Source: Phycisphaerae bacterium
GTDB lineage: Bacteria; Planctomycetota; Phycisphaerae; UBA1845; Fen-1342
DNA length: 64,000 nt
NCBI GenBank assembly: GCA_028279405.1
Contig: JANQNU010000058.1
Coordinates: forward strand, 61,718 to 125,717
Direction: 5' to 3'
The stretch's first letter is position 1, and the number at the start of each line of letters is the position of its first letter. Shown here piece after piece: positions 33,376 to 42,482 of the stretch. The notes under the pieces are model-generated. The model saw only the letters and a list, made by a program, of their open reading frames with translations, ran no database searches and was not told the DNA's origin. A program made the translations under genes and the position numbers.

Positions 33376-35004
33376 ATGAGCACCGACGAACGATTGCGAC
33401 GCGTCCTGATCGGCCTGACGCTGGTTCTGGGGGCCGTTTCCTCGGTCCGGGCTCAGAGCGGCTTCCCGCTCGGGGTTTCTGCCGGCGATGTTACCGCCGA
33501 CAGCGCGCTGCTGTGGACCCGGGCTCCGGACGCCGTGGCGCTGCGCTTTGAACTGGCCCGCACGCCTGCGTTCGAGGAGATCCTGCTGGGGTTCATCTTT
33601 CCCGTGGATCCCGCTCGCGACGGGACCGTCCGCGTTCTCGCGACCGGCCTGGCCTCGGGGACGGAATACGCGTACCGCTTTCAGAATCCCGAAACGGGGA
33701 TGATCAGCCCCGTCGGCCGCTTCCGGACGGCACCGGAGGACGGGGCCGCGGCGCCGCTGCGGATCGCGTTCACCGGCGACTCCAACGCGCGCTGGGCGCC
33801 GTTTCCGCTCTTCACGGCAATGGCGCAGGAGTCGCTGGATGCGCTGCTCTGGTTCGGCGACACGATCTATGCCGACGCTGCCGCCGGCGGACTGGGCCCG
33901 GCCCGCACGCTCGAGGAGTATCGCGCCAAGTACCGTCAGGTGCTCGCTGACCCGCACGTAATCCGCTTGCGGCAAGCGACTAACATCTGGGTCGGCTGGG
34001 ACGACCATGAAGTCGTCAACGACTACGCCGGCCGCGATCCCGCACTCGACCCGCAGCAACTCGCCAACGCGTATCAGGCGTTCTTCGACTACCTCCCACT
34101 GCTCGGCCCCGGCGGCACCAAGGACCCGTTCCAGACCTACCGGTCGATCCGCTACGGAGCGAACGCCGAGTTCTTCGTCCTCGATAACCGCCAATATCGC
34201 GACCCACCGGCTGACCAGATCTGTGGTTGCAATATCGATCCCGACGGATTGATCGTTCCGGCACTTCAAGCGACCGGCGATTGCGCGTCGGCGCTGCGTG
34301 AGCCGCGCTCGATGCTCGGCGAGGCACAGCTCGGCTGGCTGATGGACCGGCTTGCTACCTCCGACGCGCGCTGGAAGTTCGTCGTCAACAGCGTACCGAT
34401 CTCACACCTGGGCGTACTTCCGTACGATCGCTGGGACGGCTACGACGACGAGCGCCGCCAACTCCTGACATTCATCGACGAGCAGCAGATCGCCGGCGTG
34501 GTCTTCCTCACGACCGACATCCATGCCAACTTCTACAATCCCGATGTCCTGTCCTACTTCCGACGGTTCCGGCCGGCGTACGATCTCCTCGGACAAGTAC
34601 GTGTGCAGGAAGTCATCACCGGTCCGATCGGCAACCTGCCCTTGCGACAGGCCGCGATCCGTATCGCCGACGGGCTTGAAGAGGACGACGACGGATTCGT
34701 TCAGGCACTGATCGATCTCGGTCTCAACGTCTGGCAAGAGCGATTGCGGACGGCCGGCGGCATGAGTTGGATCGACCTCGATCACCTGGCGTACGTCGTC
34801 ATCGACATCGACGACGAGGGTCGTGCCGCAGTGACCTGGCGCGGCGCGCAGATGAGCGCCCTCGAAGACCCCGACCCCCAAATCCGGACACTACATCGCG
34901 TGGCGCTTGACCAGCCGCCGGCACTTCCATGCTTCCTGCCCGTACTGCTCGTATCGTTGAGTGCGTGCCTTTTGTTCGGCCGACGACAGATCCTGTCGGC
35001 GTGA
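33376..35004 (+). CDS. PhoD-family alkaline phosphatase/phosphodiesterase
   Basis: 542 aa. Signal peptide (1-26) and PhoD N-terminal Ig-like domain (FPLGVSAGDVTADSALLWTRAP, about 30-51), then metallophosphatase core: AFTGDSNARW, LLWFGDTIYAD (about 155-165), IWVGWDDHEVVNDYAG (about 203-218), and LTTDIHANFYNP (about 376-387). A C-terminal hydrophobic helix (about 515-535) followed by RR suggests retention in the membrane. It likely hydrolyses phosphate mono/diesters in the periplasm for phosphate supply, with metal cofactors Fe/Ca. Another phosphatase family, PhoX, is encoded 3.3 kb downstream. Confidence 0.88.
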   Translation: MSTDERLRRVLIGLTLVLGAVSSVRAQSGFPLGVSAGDVTADSALLWTRAPDAVALRFELARTPAFEEILLGFIFPVDPARDGTVRVLATGLASGTEYAYRFQNPETGMISPVGRFRTAPEDGAAAPLRIAFTGDSNARWAPFPLFTAMAQESLDALLWFGDTIYADAAAGGLGPARTLEEYRAKYRQVLADPHVIRLRQATNIWVGWDDHEVVNDYAGRDPALDPQQLANAYQAFFDYLPLLGPGGTKDPFQTYRSIRYGANAEFFVLDNRQYRDPPADQICGCNIDPDGLIVPALQATGDCASALREPRSMLGEAQLGWLMDRLATSDARWKFVVNSVPISHLGVLPYDRWDGYDDERRQLLTFIDEQQIAGVVFLTTDIHANFYNPDVLSYFRRFRPAYDLLGQVRVQEVITGPIGNLPLRQAAIRIADGLEEDDDGFVQALIDLGLNVWQERLRTAGGMSWIDLDHLAYVVIDIDDEGRAAVTWRGAQMSALEDPDPQIRTLHRVALDQPPALPCFLPVLLVSLSACLLFGRRQILSA

Positions 35005-35226
35005 AAGGGAGCGCCAAAGCGAGCCCGGAGCGCGAGCGACGGGTCAATGGCGGCCGAGACGCCCGCCCCACCCACGAACCGTAGGGTGCGTACCCTCCAG
35101 GGCACGCACCACAATCTCGACGAGGACTTCCCGAAGAGTATCGGATGGGTGGGACTGGCAATGCAAAGGGGCGGTGCCCCTTTGTCCGCCGGTGTTGGGA
35201 ACGTGCGTTTGATCAAGTCGCTAGGG
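35005..35226. repeat. Intergenic repeat cluster C
   Basis: Between convergent phoD and arsS. It contains a segment also present at 46404-46431 (35046-35073), CCGTAGGGTGCGT (35079-35091, found reversed at 38047-38059), and a repeat element from GGGTGGGACTGGC (about 35148) to CGTGCGTTTGATCAAG (35202-35217) with an internal GGGGCGGTGCCCC palindrome. Confidence 0.8.
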
Positions 35227-36261
35227 TTAGGTAACGGCGCCGCCGCAACTGCTGCCAGCACCTGCCGTGCAGCCGTAGCAGTGCTGGCCGAGGGCGATCG
35301 CCGCGCCATCGAGGGCCTCGGCGTTGAAGTCGCGAATGTGTTGCGGGCCGCCGTGGTTGCACCTGAGGTCGAGCATCTGATTGAAGTCGCAGTCGTAGAG
35401 CGCGCCATCCCAGCCGATCGAGATCGTGTCGCGACACATCACGCCGTGCGCGGCCGCCGGATTGAACGCATCGTGCAGCCGTTGCATATAGTCGTCATAG
35501 TTTCCGCTCTCGATCAGGTACTCGAGAAAGCGATTGATGGGCAGGTTCGTGATGCAGTAGAGCCGGTTGAAGATGATGCCGAAGCGTCGCGCGAGTTCGC
35601 GCCGATAGTCGGCTTCGACGGCCTCCTGCGCCGGAGGCAGAAACGCGCCCGTCGGGTTGTAGACCAGGCTGAGCTGGAGGCGGCTGTCGGGCTGTCCGTA
35701 CCCGGCTGCGTTGAGCATCCGCAACGCGTCGATCGAACGGTCGAACACGCCGGTTCCGCGCTGCGCATCGGTGCGTTCCCCAAGGTAGTAGGGCAGGGAT
35801 GCGACGATCTCGACCTCGTGTCGGGCGAGGAACGCGACCATGTCGGCGTAGGCCGGCAAGGTCAATATCGTTAGATTGCAACGGTCGATCACGTGGCGGC
35901 CGAGCGCCCGGACGTGCTCGACCAGCTCTCGGAAGTGCGGGTTCATCTCGGGGGCGCCGCCGGTGATGTCGACGATCTCGATCTCACTGCGCTCGAGTGC
36001 CGCGAGGCATGAGGTCATCGTCTCCCAACTCATGATCTCGCGCCGATCCGGGCCGGCGTCGACGTGGCAGTGCCGGCAGGTCTGGTTGCACAGCTTGCCG
36101 ACATTGATCTGCATGATCCGCAACGTCTTGCGGGTCAACGCCTCGATGCCCGCTTGCTGAAGGCGATCCTCAAAACGCGGCACATCTCCGTGCGCCAGCA
36201 GCGCACGCTGATCCGCGACTACCGAAAGCGGGTGATGTCGATACGAAAGGCTCTTGGTCAT
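35227..36261 (-). CDS. arsS: Arsenosugar biosynthesis radical SAM protein ArsS
   Basis: 344 aa radical SAM enzyme. The cluster motif CNQTCRHCHVDAGPDR (CxxxCxxC, about 53-68) and the following IVDITGGAPEMNPHFREL are the ArsS hallmark, and the C-terminal part (LVYNPTGAFLPPAQ; FNRLYCITNLPINRFL; CDFNQML) fits the DUF3641 domain of this family. The end carries CYGCTAGAGSSCGG, with cysteine where some family members use selenocysteine. ArsS transfers the deoxyadenosyl group to dimethylarsenite during arsenosugar formation. The ATG at 36261 is preferred as it begins the family N-terminus. It follows the peroxidase-like gene by 67 bp. No arsM was seen in the window. Confidence 0.87.
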   Translation of the reverse strand: MTKSLSYRHHPLSVVADQRALLAHGDVPRFEDRLQQAGIEALTRKTLRIMQINVGKLCNQTCRHCHVDAGPDRREIMSWETMTSCLAALERSEIEIVDITGGAPEMNPHFRELVEHVRALGRHVIDRCNLTILTLPAYADMVAFLARHEVEIVASLPYYLGERTDAQRGTGVFDRSIDALRMLNAAGYGQPDSRLQLSLVYNPTGAFLPPAQEAVEADYRRELARRFGIIFNRLYCITNLPINRFLEYLIESGNYDDYMQRLHDAFNPAAAHGVMCRDTISIGWDGALYDCDFNQMLDLRCNHGGPQHIRDFNAEALDGAAIALGQHCYGCTAGAGSSCGGAVT

Positions 36262-36328
36262 GCGGGGGTCCGAGGCGACACCGAGGAGGGCCCGGTCGAA
36301 GGCTGATTCCGCTGGTCGTCGAGACGGC

Positions 36329-36661
36329 TCACATCGAGAGTTTAGCAGCCACCTTGCGCATTTGTACACCATGTACCAGCGCCGCCCCGCCCTTGATCGC
36401 GGCCGCGACGTGGACCGCTTCCGTCATTTGATCGAGATTCGATCCCTTCTCCAGACAGGTCCGCGTGAACGCGTCGATGCAGTACGGACACTGCTCGGCG
36501 TGCGCGACCGCCAGCGCGATCAGCGCCTTCTCGCGCTCCGTCAGCGCGCCCTCGGAGAGAACCGCGCCGTAGTAGTCGAAGAACTTCCCGCCCAACTCCG
36601 TGGCGTTCTCCGCGATCTCGCGGAAGCGCTTCAGGTCGCTCGGCTCGTAATAGTCGCTCAT
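36329..36661 (-). CDS. Arsenosugar-biosynthesis-associated carboxymuconolactone-decarboxylase-like protein
   Basis: 110 aa AhpD/CMD fold. EREKALIALAVAHAEQCPYCIDAFTRTCLEKG (about 42-73) holds the CxxC redox pair with a preceding Glu, as in AhpD-type peroxidases; the set MSDYYEPSDLKRF...GGKFFDYYGAV at the N-terminus is that of the peroxidase-like family found next to ArsS. It probably supports the ArsS reaction by thiol redox chemistry, but the role is not established. Start at 36661 overlaps the stop of the upstream gene (ATGA), so it is translationally coupled. Confidence 0.85.
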   Translation of the reverse strand: MSDYYEPSDLKRFREIAENATELGGKFFDYYGAVLSEGALTEREKALIALAVAHAEQCPYCIDAFTRTCLEKGSNLDQMTEAVHVAAAIKGGAALVHGVQMRKVAAKLSM

Positions 36662-37869
36662 GACGGATCCTCGCGGAGCGCCGACGGCCGCGGCGTTTGC
36701 TCGCCGAGCAGGACGAGGACGGCCATCGCGGTACCGAAGTTGCGCGAGCGCGGAAAGACCCGGTCGTTCCACGTGTCGTCCGGATCACGCGTCCGCAACA
36801 ACGTCTCGAGCATTCGCCCACGGAACGTCGTCCGCTGCTTGTCCGGCAAAAACTCGATCGCCTGGGCCGCGTACCGATGCCCGTAGTAGAAGTAGTATGG
36901 CGCGATGCCGTACGGCGGCTTGTGCGTGCCCGTCTTCTTTCGACGTTTTTCCAGTTCGTCCCAATGCCGAAAGAATGCTTCGACCGAATCGTGGACCTGC
37001 TCGGATCGGCGTTCGCCAAGCAACTGTAACGTTGCGTCACAAACCGCCGACCGTGCTACCGAACCGGGCAGCAGCGCCCGCGGTCGTCGGCCGTCACGTT
37101 TGCCACGCGCGACACCACTGTACGCAAACGCGCCGTTCTCGAGTCGGCTGCGCGTCAGTACCTTGCGGGCCCGTTCCAAGACCTCGAGCGGAATCGTCAT
37201 CCCCTGGGCCTGCGCGTAGAGCAGTGCTTGCACCACGGGAGCGGTAACGAAGGATGCATGTCGGCGACGAGTCGCGTAGTTCCATCCGCCTTTCGGCAGC
37301 TCTTCGTGCACGAGCGCGTCGACGAGTTTCGGGATCCACTGGCGAAGCGCGTCGGCATGGGCGCCGGCGCGCTGGTCGGCCATCAGCTGGCAGAAAGTGC
37401 TCAACGCGTAGCAATGCCCCCATACGCGAACGTCGTAGGTGTCGTCCTTGCTGGGCTGCATCAGCGGTTCATCAAGGGCCTTCAACATGAACGCGAGGCC
37501 GCGATCGATGGCTTTGTCGATCCGTTCATGACGCACGCCGGAGTGCAGCAGGGCCTCGATCACCAGTGCCGTCCCGCCGACGCGATAGCCGACCGGTATC
37601 CGTCCGCGGACGCGGTAGACCCCTTCGTACGGCCAGTCACCGTCGGGCTCCTGCATTGTGAGCAACTGCTCGACGGCGCGCTCGATCAACTTGCGCGCGG
37701 ACGCGCTCCGCTGTGGCGCGTCGACCGGCCCACCCGAAACGTCGGCCGGTGCTTCCGGCGTATCGGCTGTCGGCGCCGTCGGCGGTTTCGATGCCGGCTG
37801 ATCCGCGGATGCCGGCGCGCCGGTGACCAGCGAGCCGACCGCGAAAACCGTCAATATGCTCAAACGCAT
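36658..37869 (-). CDS. Secreted alpha/alpha-toroid (terpene cyclase/prenyltransferase-like) protein
   Basis: 403 aa. Signal peptide (1-22, ending PASADQ), a Pro/Ala linker to about 50, then helical repeats of squalene-cyclase/prenyltransferase type: AVEQLLTMQEPDGDWPYEG (about 65-83, a QW-like motif), GGTALVIEALLHSG, GGWNYATRRRHASFVTAPVVQALL (about 198-221), and a C-terminal HRYAAQAIEFLP. The active-site DxDD of cyclases is absent, so binding rather than catalysis is more likely. It heads the three-gene run with the peroxidase-like and ArsS genes. Its relation to arsenosugars is unknown; chance adjacency cannot be excluded despite the 4-nt overlap. Confidence 0.75.
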   Translation of the reverse strand: MRLSILTVFAVGSLVTGAPASADQPASKPPTAPTADTPEAPADVSGGPVDAPQRSASARKLIERAVEQLLTMQEPDGDWPYEGVYRVRGRIPVGYRVGGTALVIEALLHSGVRHERIDKAIDRGLAFMLKALDEPLMQPSKDDTYDVRVWGHCYALSTFCQLMADQRAGAHADALRQWIPKLVDALVHEELPKGGWNYATRRRHASFVTAPVVQALLYAQAQGMTIPLEVLERARKVLTRSRLENGAFAYSGVARGKRDGRRPRALLPGSVARSAVCDATLQLLGERRSEQVHDSVEAFFRHWDELEKRRKKTGTHKPPYGIAPYYFYYGHRYAAQAIEFLPDKQRTTFRGRMLETLLRTRDPDDTWNDRVFPRSRNFGTAMAVLVLLGEQTPRPSALREDPS

Positions 37870-38297
37870 CGGGATACCTCACCTGATTCGTGATTGCGAC
37901 TTGTCTGCGTTGGGCGCCAAGCGACCACTCGATCAATCATACCACGGATCCGCTGGGGGCTCAGCCGCGGTGACAGGCGATCCGGACACCACCGGGAGGT
38001 GTCCGTGGTCCCCTCGCTTGCGCTCGGGGCTCGTGTAATCGAAGGGACGCACCCTACGGCTCGGAGGTTCGGTTGTCACGGCGGACAGTGCCCCACCCTA
38101 GCGTGTGGTGGGGGACGGAAATGGAACGGTTGGTCAGTCCTCCATCCCTGGAAGGGATGGGGCACCATGGCCGACGGCGTTTCACGTGAAACACGTTTGC
38201 GCACCGCGTTTACGGGGCGCTCATGGCCTGCGAGCCCACTGTTAACGATCATGTGTTACGATACATGTTTGGTTTGCAGTGCATAGGAGCAGGTATC
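37870..38297. repeat. Intergenic repeat-like region D upstream of phoX
   Basis: 428 bp without a gene. It includes ACGCACCCTACGG (38047-38059; reverse of a motif at 35079-35091), GGCGGACAGTGCCCCACCC-like sequence resembling the dispersed GTGGCACTGGC family, and short inverted GGTGTCCGGAT/ATCCGGACACC-like sequence near 37980-38010. Promoters for the divergent toroid and phoX genes must also lie here, not resolved. Confidence 0.65.
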
Positions 38298-39707
38298 ATG
38301 ACAGCCTCGCGACGTTCATTCTTGAAGGCCGGTCTCGCCGTGACTGTTGGATTTCACGGTCTGAAGCGGCTGCTGGCGGAGATTCCGTTCCGTTCCGACT
38401 TTGCGCAGTGGACGTCACAGGGGTTGGGCGCGTTGCAGCCGGACCCGCAGCGTGTGATCGATTTGCCGGCGGGATTTTCGTACACGATCTTCTCGACCGT
38501 CGGCGAGCGGATGGATGATGGTTTTCTGGTTCCGGGCAAGCATGACGGGATGGGAGCGTTTCCGGGGCCGCGTGGCAAGACGATTCTGGTCCGCAACCAC
38601 GAGTTGTTGTCGGCGTGGGTCGAAATGGGCCCGTTCGGGCGCAAGAACGAGAAGGTCCGTCAATTTCCGCGCGAGAAGCTCTACGACCGCGGTCGCAAGG
38701 GCATGCCGTGTCTAGGCGGGACGACGACTCTCGTGTTCGACACCAAGACGCAGAAACTGGAGCGGCATTATCTCAGTCTGGCCGGGACGCAATACAACTG
38801 TGCCGGCGGGCCGACGCCGTGGAACTCGTGGATTTCGTGTGAGGAGAACACGGACCGGCCCGGCGAACTGTATCGCGAGAGTCACGGCTATGCGTTCGAG
38901 GTTCCGGCGGTAGCCGACGGGCAGGTGGTCGATCCGGTGCCGTTGAAGGCGATGGGGCGTTTTCGGCGCGAGGCGATCGCGATTGACCCGCGTTCGGGCG
39001 CGGTCTATCAGACGGAGGATCTCGCCGACGGGCTGATTTACCGATTTTTGCCGGACGTGCCGGGCAATCTCCGGAAGGGTGGGCGGTTGCAGGCGCTGGC
39101 GCTGCGCGATCGCAAGCCGTGCGACACGCGCAACTGGGCCAAGCTGAGCACGCAGGTGCCGAAAGTTCCCGTGGGCCAGGCGTTCGCGGTGGAGTGGCTC
39201 GACCTGGACGAGATCGATTCGCCGAGCGATGACTTGCGGTTGCGCGGGTACGGGCGTGGGGCGGCGCGATTCGCGCGTGGGGAGGGGATGTGGTACGGCA
39301 ACGATGCGGTTTATTTCGCGTGTACCAACGGCGGGCATATCGAGCGCGGGCAGATTTGGCGCTATGTTCCCAGTCCTGACGAGGGCACGCGTGATGAGCG
39401 GAACAAACCGGGACAGCTCGAGTTGTTCCTGGAACCGAACGAGCCGGCACTGATTGATAACGCTGACAACCTGACCGTAGCGCCCTGGGGTGATCTGGTC
39501 GTTTGCGAAGACGGGCGCGGCGAGCAGTACCTCGTCGGGATTACGGCTGAGGGCCGGATCTACAAGATTGCCCGGAACGCTTTGAGCGAATCCGAGTTCG
39601 CTGGTGCAACGTTTTCGCCGGACGGTACGACGTTGTTCGTCAACTTGCAGGGGCCCGGTTTCACATTGGCCATCACCGGCCCGTGGCAGCAGCGTCGGCA
39701 GGGGTGA
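38298..39707 (+). CDS. PhoX-family (DUF839) Tat-exported phosphatase
   Basis: 469 aa. Twin-arginine signal (ASRRSFLKAGLAVTVGF, 3-19) indicates export of a folded metalloprotein. The mature part is a PhoX propeller: LVRNHELLSAW (about 97-107), GGTTTLVFDT, CAGGPTPWNSWISCEEN (about 175-191), RFRREAIAIDPRSGAVYQTED and DNLTVAPWGDLVVCEDG (about 393-409). PhoX enzymes hydrolyse phosphomonoesters with Ca/Fe. The ATG at 38298 follows AGGAGCAGG and starts the Tat signal; the upstream in-frame codon would hide it. Together with PhoD it suggests organic phosphate use. Confidence 0.86.
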   Translation: MTASRRSFLKAGLAVTVGFHGLKRLLAEIPFRSDFAQWTSQGLGALQPDPQRVIDLPAGFSYTIFSTVGERMDDGFLVPGKHDGMGAFPGPRGKTILVRNHELLSAWVEMGPFGRKNEKVRQFPREKLYDRGRKGMPCLGGTTTLVFDTKTQKLERHYLSLAGTQYNCAGGPTPWNSWISCEENTDRPGELYRESHGYAFEVPAVADGQVVDPVPLKAMGRFRREAIAIDPRSGAVYQTEDLADGLIYRFLPDVPGNLRKGGRLQALALRDRKPCDTRNWAKLSTQVPKVPVGQAFAVEWLDLDEIDSPSDDLRLRGYGRGAARFARGEGMWYGNDAVYFACTNGGHIERGQIWRYVPSPDEGTRDERNKPGQLELFLEPNEPALIDNADNLTVAPWGDLVVCEDGRGEQYLVGITAEGRIYKIARNALSESEFAGATFSPDGTTLFVNLQGPGFTLAITGPWQQRRQG

Positions 39708-39965
39708 TGCAGGCGGGTCTCGCGAGCGCTTGCTCGTGGGCGTGCCGCGGATATGCTGGGCGCGACCGGCGTGAGAATTGACTGATCGCGTCAGTGGTGC
39801 GGTTGTCATCGCGCATACGGTTGTTATGCTTGGCGCTCTGAACGGTCTTGATGATTCCGTTGCGTTTTCGTCGGCTGCCGTCGGCGGATCTGTTGCGTGG
39901 CGGGTCCTTTGTTCTGACCTTCTGTAGATATACGGCGGGTTTCGAGCAGATCGAAAGACGGTTTC

Positions 39966-40928
39966 ATGCAGACGATATCCTCACCCGGGCAGCGGTTCCG
40001 CCTATTGGTTGGTGCGGACGGGGTTGAACGGGTTCACGGCGAGTACGCATCATTTCGACGAGCACAGGGACGTATCGCGGAAGCGGTGTTGGAGGCGGCG
40101 CGCGCCGGCGGTCCAGTCTCATCGGTAGCGATCTTGCAGGAGACGCCCGGTGGCGAGTGGCGCCCGTGCAAAGCTTGTGATGCGGACCTGATTGCACGGA
40201 TCCTCGAGCAGCACGGGCGGTCGGGGGCGGAGATGGCGCGGGGGCCGGTGGTGCACGCCACTCCTGCTGTCCAACGCCGTCGAAGCGCATCGCGAACATC
40301 GGTGCCGGCGCCGATCCCGGGGCCACGCCTGGTGCGTAAACCACCCGCTGCGCCACCGCGACCGGCGGCGTCTGCCGCGCAGGGTCCTGAACCAGAGACA
40401 CGCGCTGCGCAGCGTGATGCGGCGCCGGAGGGTGACAGCGAGCCGGAATGCGCGGTATCCCGTCGCTCGGGCCCAGTCCTGCCGGCTGCTCCTGCGTCCG
40501 CTAAGAGTGTCATGTGTCCGGTCGTATCGCCGCAGGGCGGTGCAACGGCGCGCGTCGCTTCTGGGCGGGCGCTCTCGACCGTGGTGCTGCCGGAGCGACC
40601 AGCGTCGGCAGTTGTCGTCGTGGCGACCCATTCGGGGCCCGCGGCCGAGATGCATCGACCGACGCGGGGCTTGTTGACGGGTACGGCGATCGGGCTCGTC
40701 TTTGCGCTGATGGTTACCTGGTTGTTTCAGAGTGGTGGGCAGCCCGGCCGGGTGTTGGCGGCGTTGGCAGAGACGCCGGGGCCGGCGGTCGAGGAGCGAC
40801 TCCCGTTGGACGGTAACGGCGGGCTCGCGCCACGTGGTCCGGAGCGGCGCCAGGCTGAAAATGTGGGCCGATCGGCGACCGACCCGCAGCGCTTTCGCGC
40901 CGACGGGGTGGGTCCGCTCGACGGGTGA
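39966..40928 (+). CDS. Hypothetical membrane protein with Ala/Pro-rich linker
   Basis: 320 aa, not recognised. Residues 1-85 look folded (FRLLVGADGVERVHGEYASFRRAQGRI; GGEWRPCKACDADLIARILEQ), 90-225 are low-complexity Pro/Ala/Arg, 231-250 is a single membrane helix (GTAIGLVFALMVTWLFQSGG), and the tail is disordered. The layout suggests a cytosolic small domain tethered to the membrane. The ATG has only weak purines upstream. A long open frame on the opposite strand covers part of the gene; the plus strand is favoured by the clean membrane helix. A strong hairpin follows the stop codon by 39 bp. Confidence 0.5.
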   Translation: MQTISSPGQRFRLLVGADGVERVHGEYASFRRAQGRIAEAVLEAARAGGPVSSVAILQETPGGEWRPCKACDADLIARILEQHGRSGAEMARGPVVHATPAVQRRRSASRTSVPAPIPGPRLVRKPPAAPPRPAASAAQGPEPETRAAQRDAAPEGDSEPECAVSRRSGPVLPAAPASAKSVMCPVVSPQGGATARVASGRALSTVVLPERPASAVVVVATHSGPAAEMHRPTRGLLTGTAIGLVFALMVTWLFQSGGQPGRVLAALAETPGPAVEERLPLDGNGGLAPRGPERRQAENVGRSATDPQRFRADGVGPLDG

Positions 40929-41354
40929 GCCGCGAGGGCACGTTTGAAACATCATGCAAGGAGGGGAGGCGCGCCCTGTTTGGAGGAGGAGGGAGAACAC
41001 AGGGCGCGCCCGGTGAGGGCCACCTCGCAGTTGGGATGGATCGCGAGGTCGGCGCTCGCGCCCGCCGCTTTCCGGCAACATCCCTCATTACGAGACCCGT
41101 TCAACCGGCCGCACGGGCGTTCAGTCATCAGCCGCTGGTGGAGAGTCAGCGCTGTCCGCGCTCCCCAGCGACCGAGCCCCGCTGGTCGCGACGGACACGC
41201 CGGGGTTCGCGCAGGTGCGCTTCACAAGGAACAGAGCAATTCTTGTGCCAGATCCGAACGAGGTCTGAGGGGATTAAAGGCGTCGTTGCCTGCGGCGGAC
41301 GAGGGCGTGCCCGCGACTATTGACGGGCAGCCCACGAGATGCTGACGGTTGTGT
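40929..41354. other. Gene-free stretch with a strong hairpin (40968-41010)
   Basis: 426 bp between convergent genes. At 40968-40979 and 40999-41010 there is a perfect 12-bp inverted repeat (GGCGCGCCCTGT / ACAGGGCGCGCC) around a 19-nt purine-rich loop that contains GGAGGAGGAGGG. No T-run follows. It may end transcription of the upstream gene or of convergent transcripts. No credible gene in the remainder. Confidence 0.65.
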
Positions 41355-42482
41355 CTACCGCTCGGACACCGGCTTGTACGGACGGATGGCCGGTCCGACG
41401 TAACGACTGCGGGGCCGAATGAGCCGGTTGTTCGAGCGCTGCTCGATAATGTGGGCGGCCCAGCCGGTGACCCGGGAGGCCACGAAGAGCGGGGTGTACA
41501 CGTCGATCGGCAGGTCCATGAAGAAGTACGCCAGGCCGCAGGGGTAGTCGACGTTGGGGTAGATCTTCTTCTCGTTCCACATGGTGTCCTTGATGGCGTC
41601 GTAGACATCCACGCGAAACTGCTCGCCCTTGGCCTCTCCGAGCTGGCGCGTGTAGGGTTCGAGGATGCGGGCGCGGTGGTCGCCGTTCTTGTAGACGCGA
41701 TGGCCGAAGCCCATGATCTTCTCTTTGTTCGCGATCGCGTGGTGCGCCCAGGCCTCTGCCTCGGGGCCGGAGCCGAATCGACTGATCATCTCCATCGCGG
41801 CCTCGTTGGCACCGCCGTGGAGCGGGCCTTTGAGCGTTCCGATCCCACTGACGATCGCCGAATAGAAGTCGCTGAGCGTGCTGGTACACACGCGGGCGGC
41901 AAACGCCGACGCGTTGTACTCGTGCTCGGCGTAGAGCGTCAGGGTGAGGTCGAGCACTTTTTCGTGCAGCGCCGTGGGTTCGCTACCGAACGCCTGATAC
42001 AGGAACTGGCCGGCGTGCGAAAGGCCGGGCTTCGGCGAAACGGGATCCTGGCCCGCGCCGAGCCGCAGCCGCGTCGCGATCATGGTCGGGACCGCAGCGA
42101 GCACGTGAATCGCACGTTCGACATCCTGGTCGTGGCCCTCGCCGGCGATCGGGTCGAAATGCCCGAGCATCGAAACCGCGGTCCGAAGCATGTCCATGCC
42201 GTTGACGTTCTGCGGAATCGCGCGGAGCGTGTCGACAACCGGCCCCGGAAGCTCGCGGTGGGCGTTGATCTGGGCCACGAAGCCGTCAAGCTGGGATTGC
42301 GTGGGGAGGTCGTCGTAGAGCAGCAGATACGCGACTTCCTCGAACGACGCGTGCTTGGAAAGGTCCTCGATCGTATACCCACGGTAGGCCAAATCGTCCT
42401 GCTCGACGGTCGAGACGGACGTTTCGCCGGCAATGATTCCTTCCAGTCCCGGACGATAGAGTTCCTCGGCGGTGCTGCTCAT
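41355..42482 (-). CDS. prpC: 2-methylcitrate synthase/citrate synthase
   Basis: 375 aa, short-type citrate synthase. YRPGLEGIIAGETSVSTV-type N-terminus, YRGYTIEDLSKHASFEEVAYLLL (about 33-55), LYAEHEYNASAFAARV (His, about 181-196), GPLHGGANEAAMEM (about 214-227), KIMGFGHRVYKNGD (His and Arg, about 250-263) are the condensation active site. In this position, directly after prpB with ATGA overlap, it most likely condenses propionyl-CoA with oxaloacetate to 2-methylcitrate, though citrate synthase activity is shared by such enzymes. A separate type II citrate synthase (43519-44808) lies in the same run. Confidence 0.9.
   Translation of the reverse strand: MSSTAEELYRPGLEGIIAGETSVSTVEQDDLAYRGYTIEDLSKHASFEEVAYLLLYDDLPTQSQLDGFVAQINAHRELPGPVVDTLRAIPQNVNGMDMLRTAVSMLGHFDPIAGEGHDQDVERAIHVLAAVPTMIATRLRLGAGQDPVSPKPGLSHAGQFLYQAFGSEPTALHEKVLDLTLTLYAEHEYNASAFAARVCTSTLSDFYSAIVSGIGTLKGPLHGGANEAAMEMISRFGSGPEAEAWAHHAIANKEKIMGFGHRVYKNGDHRARILEPYTRQLGEAKGEQFRVDVYDAIKDTMWNEKKIYPNVDYPCGLAYFFMDLPIDVYTPLFVASRVTGWAAHIIEQRSNNRLIRPRSRYVGPAIRPYKPVSER

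Noticed and set aside
40119..41081. Minus-strand frame overlapping the hypothetical membrane protein gene
   Set aside because: Arg-rich and no membrane helix or motif. The plus-strand frame has a clean helix and plausible start, though confidence in that gene is only moderate.
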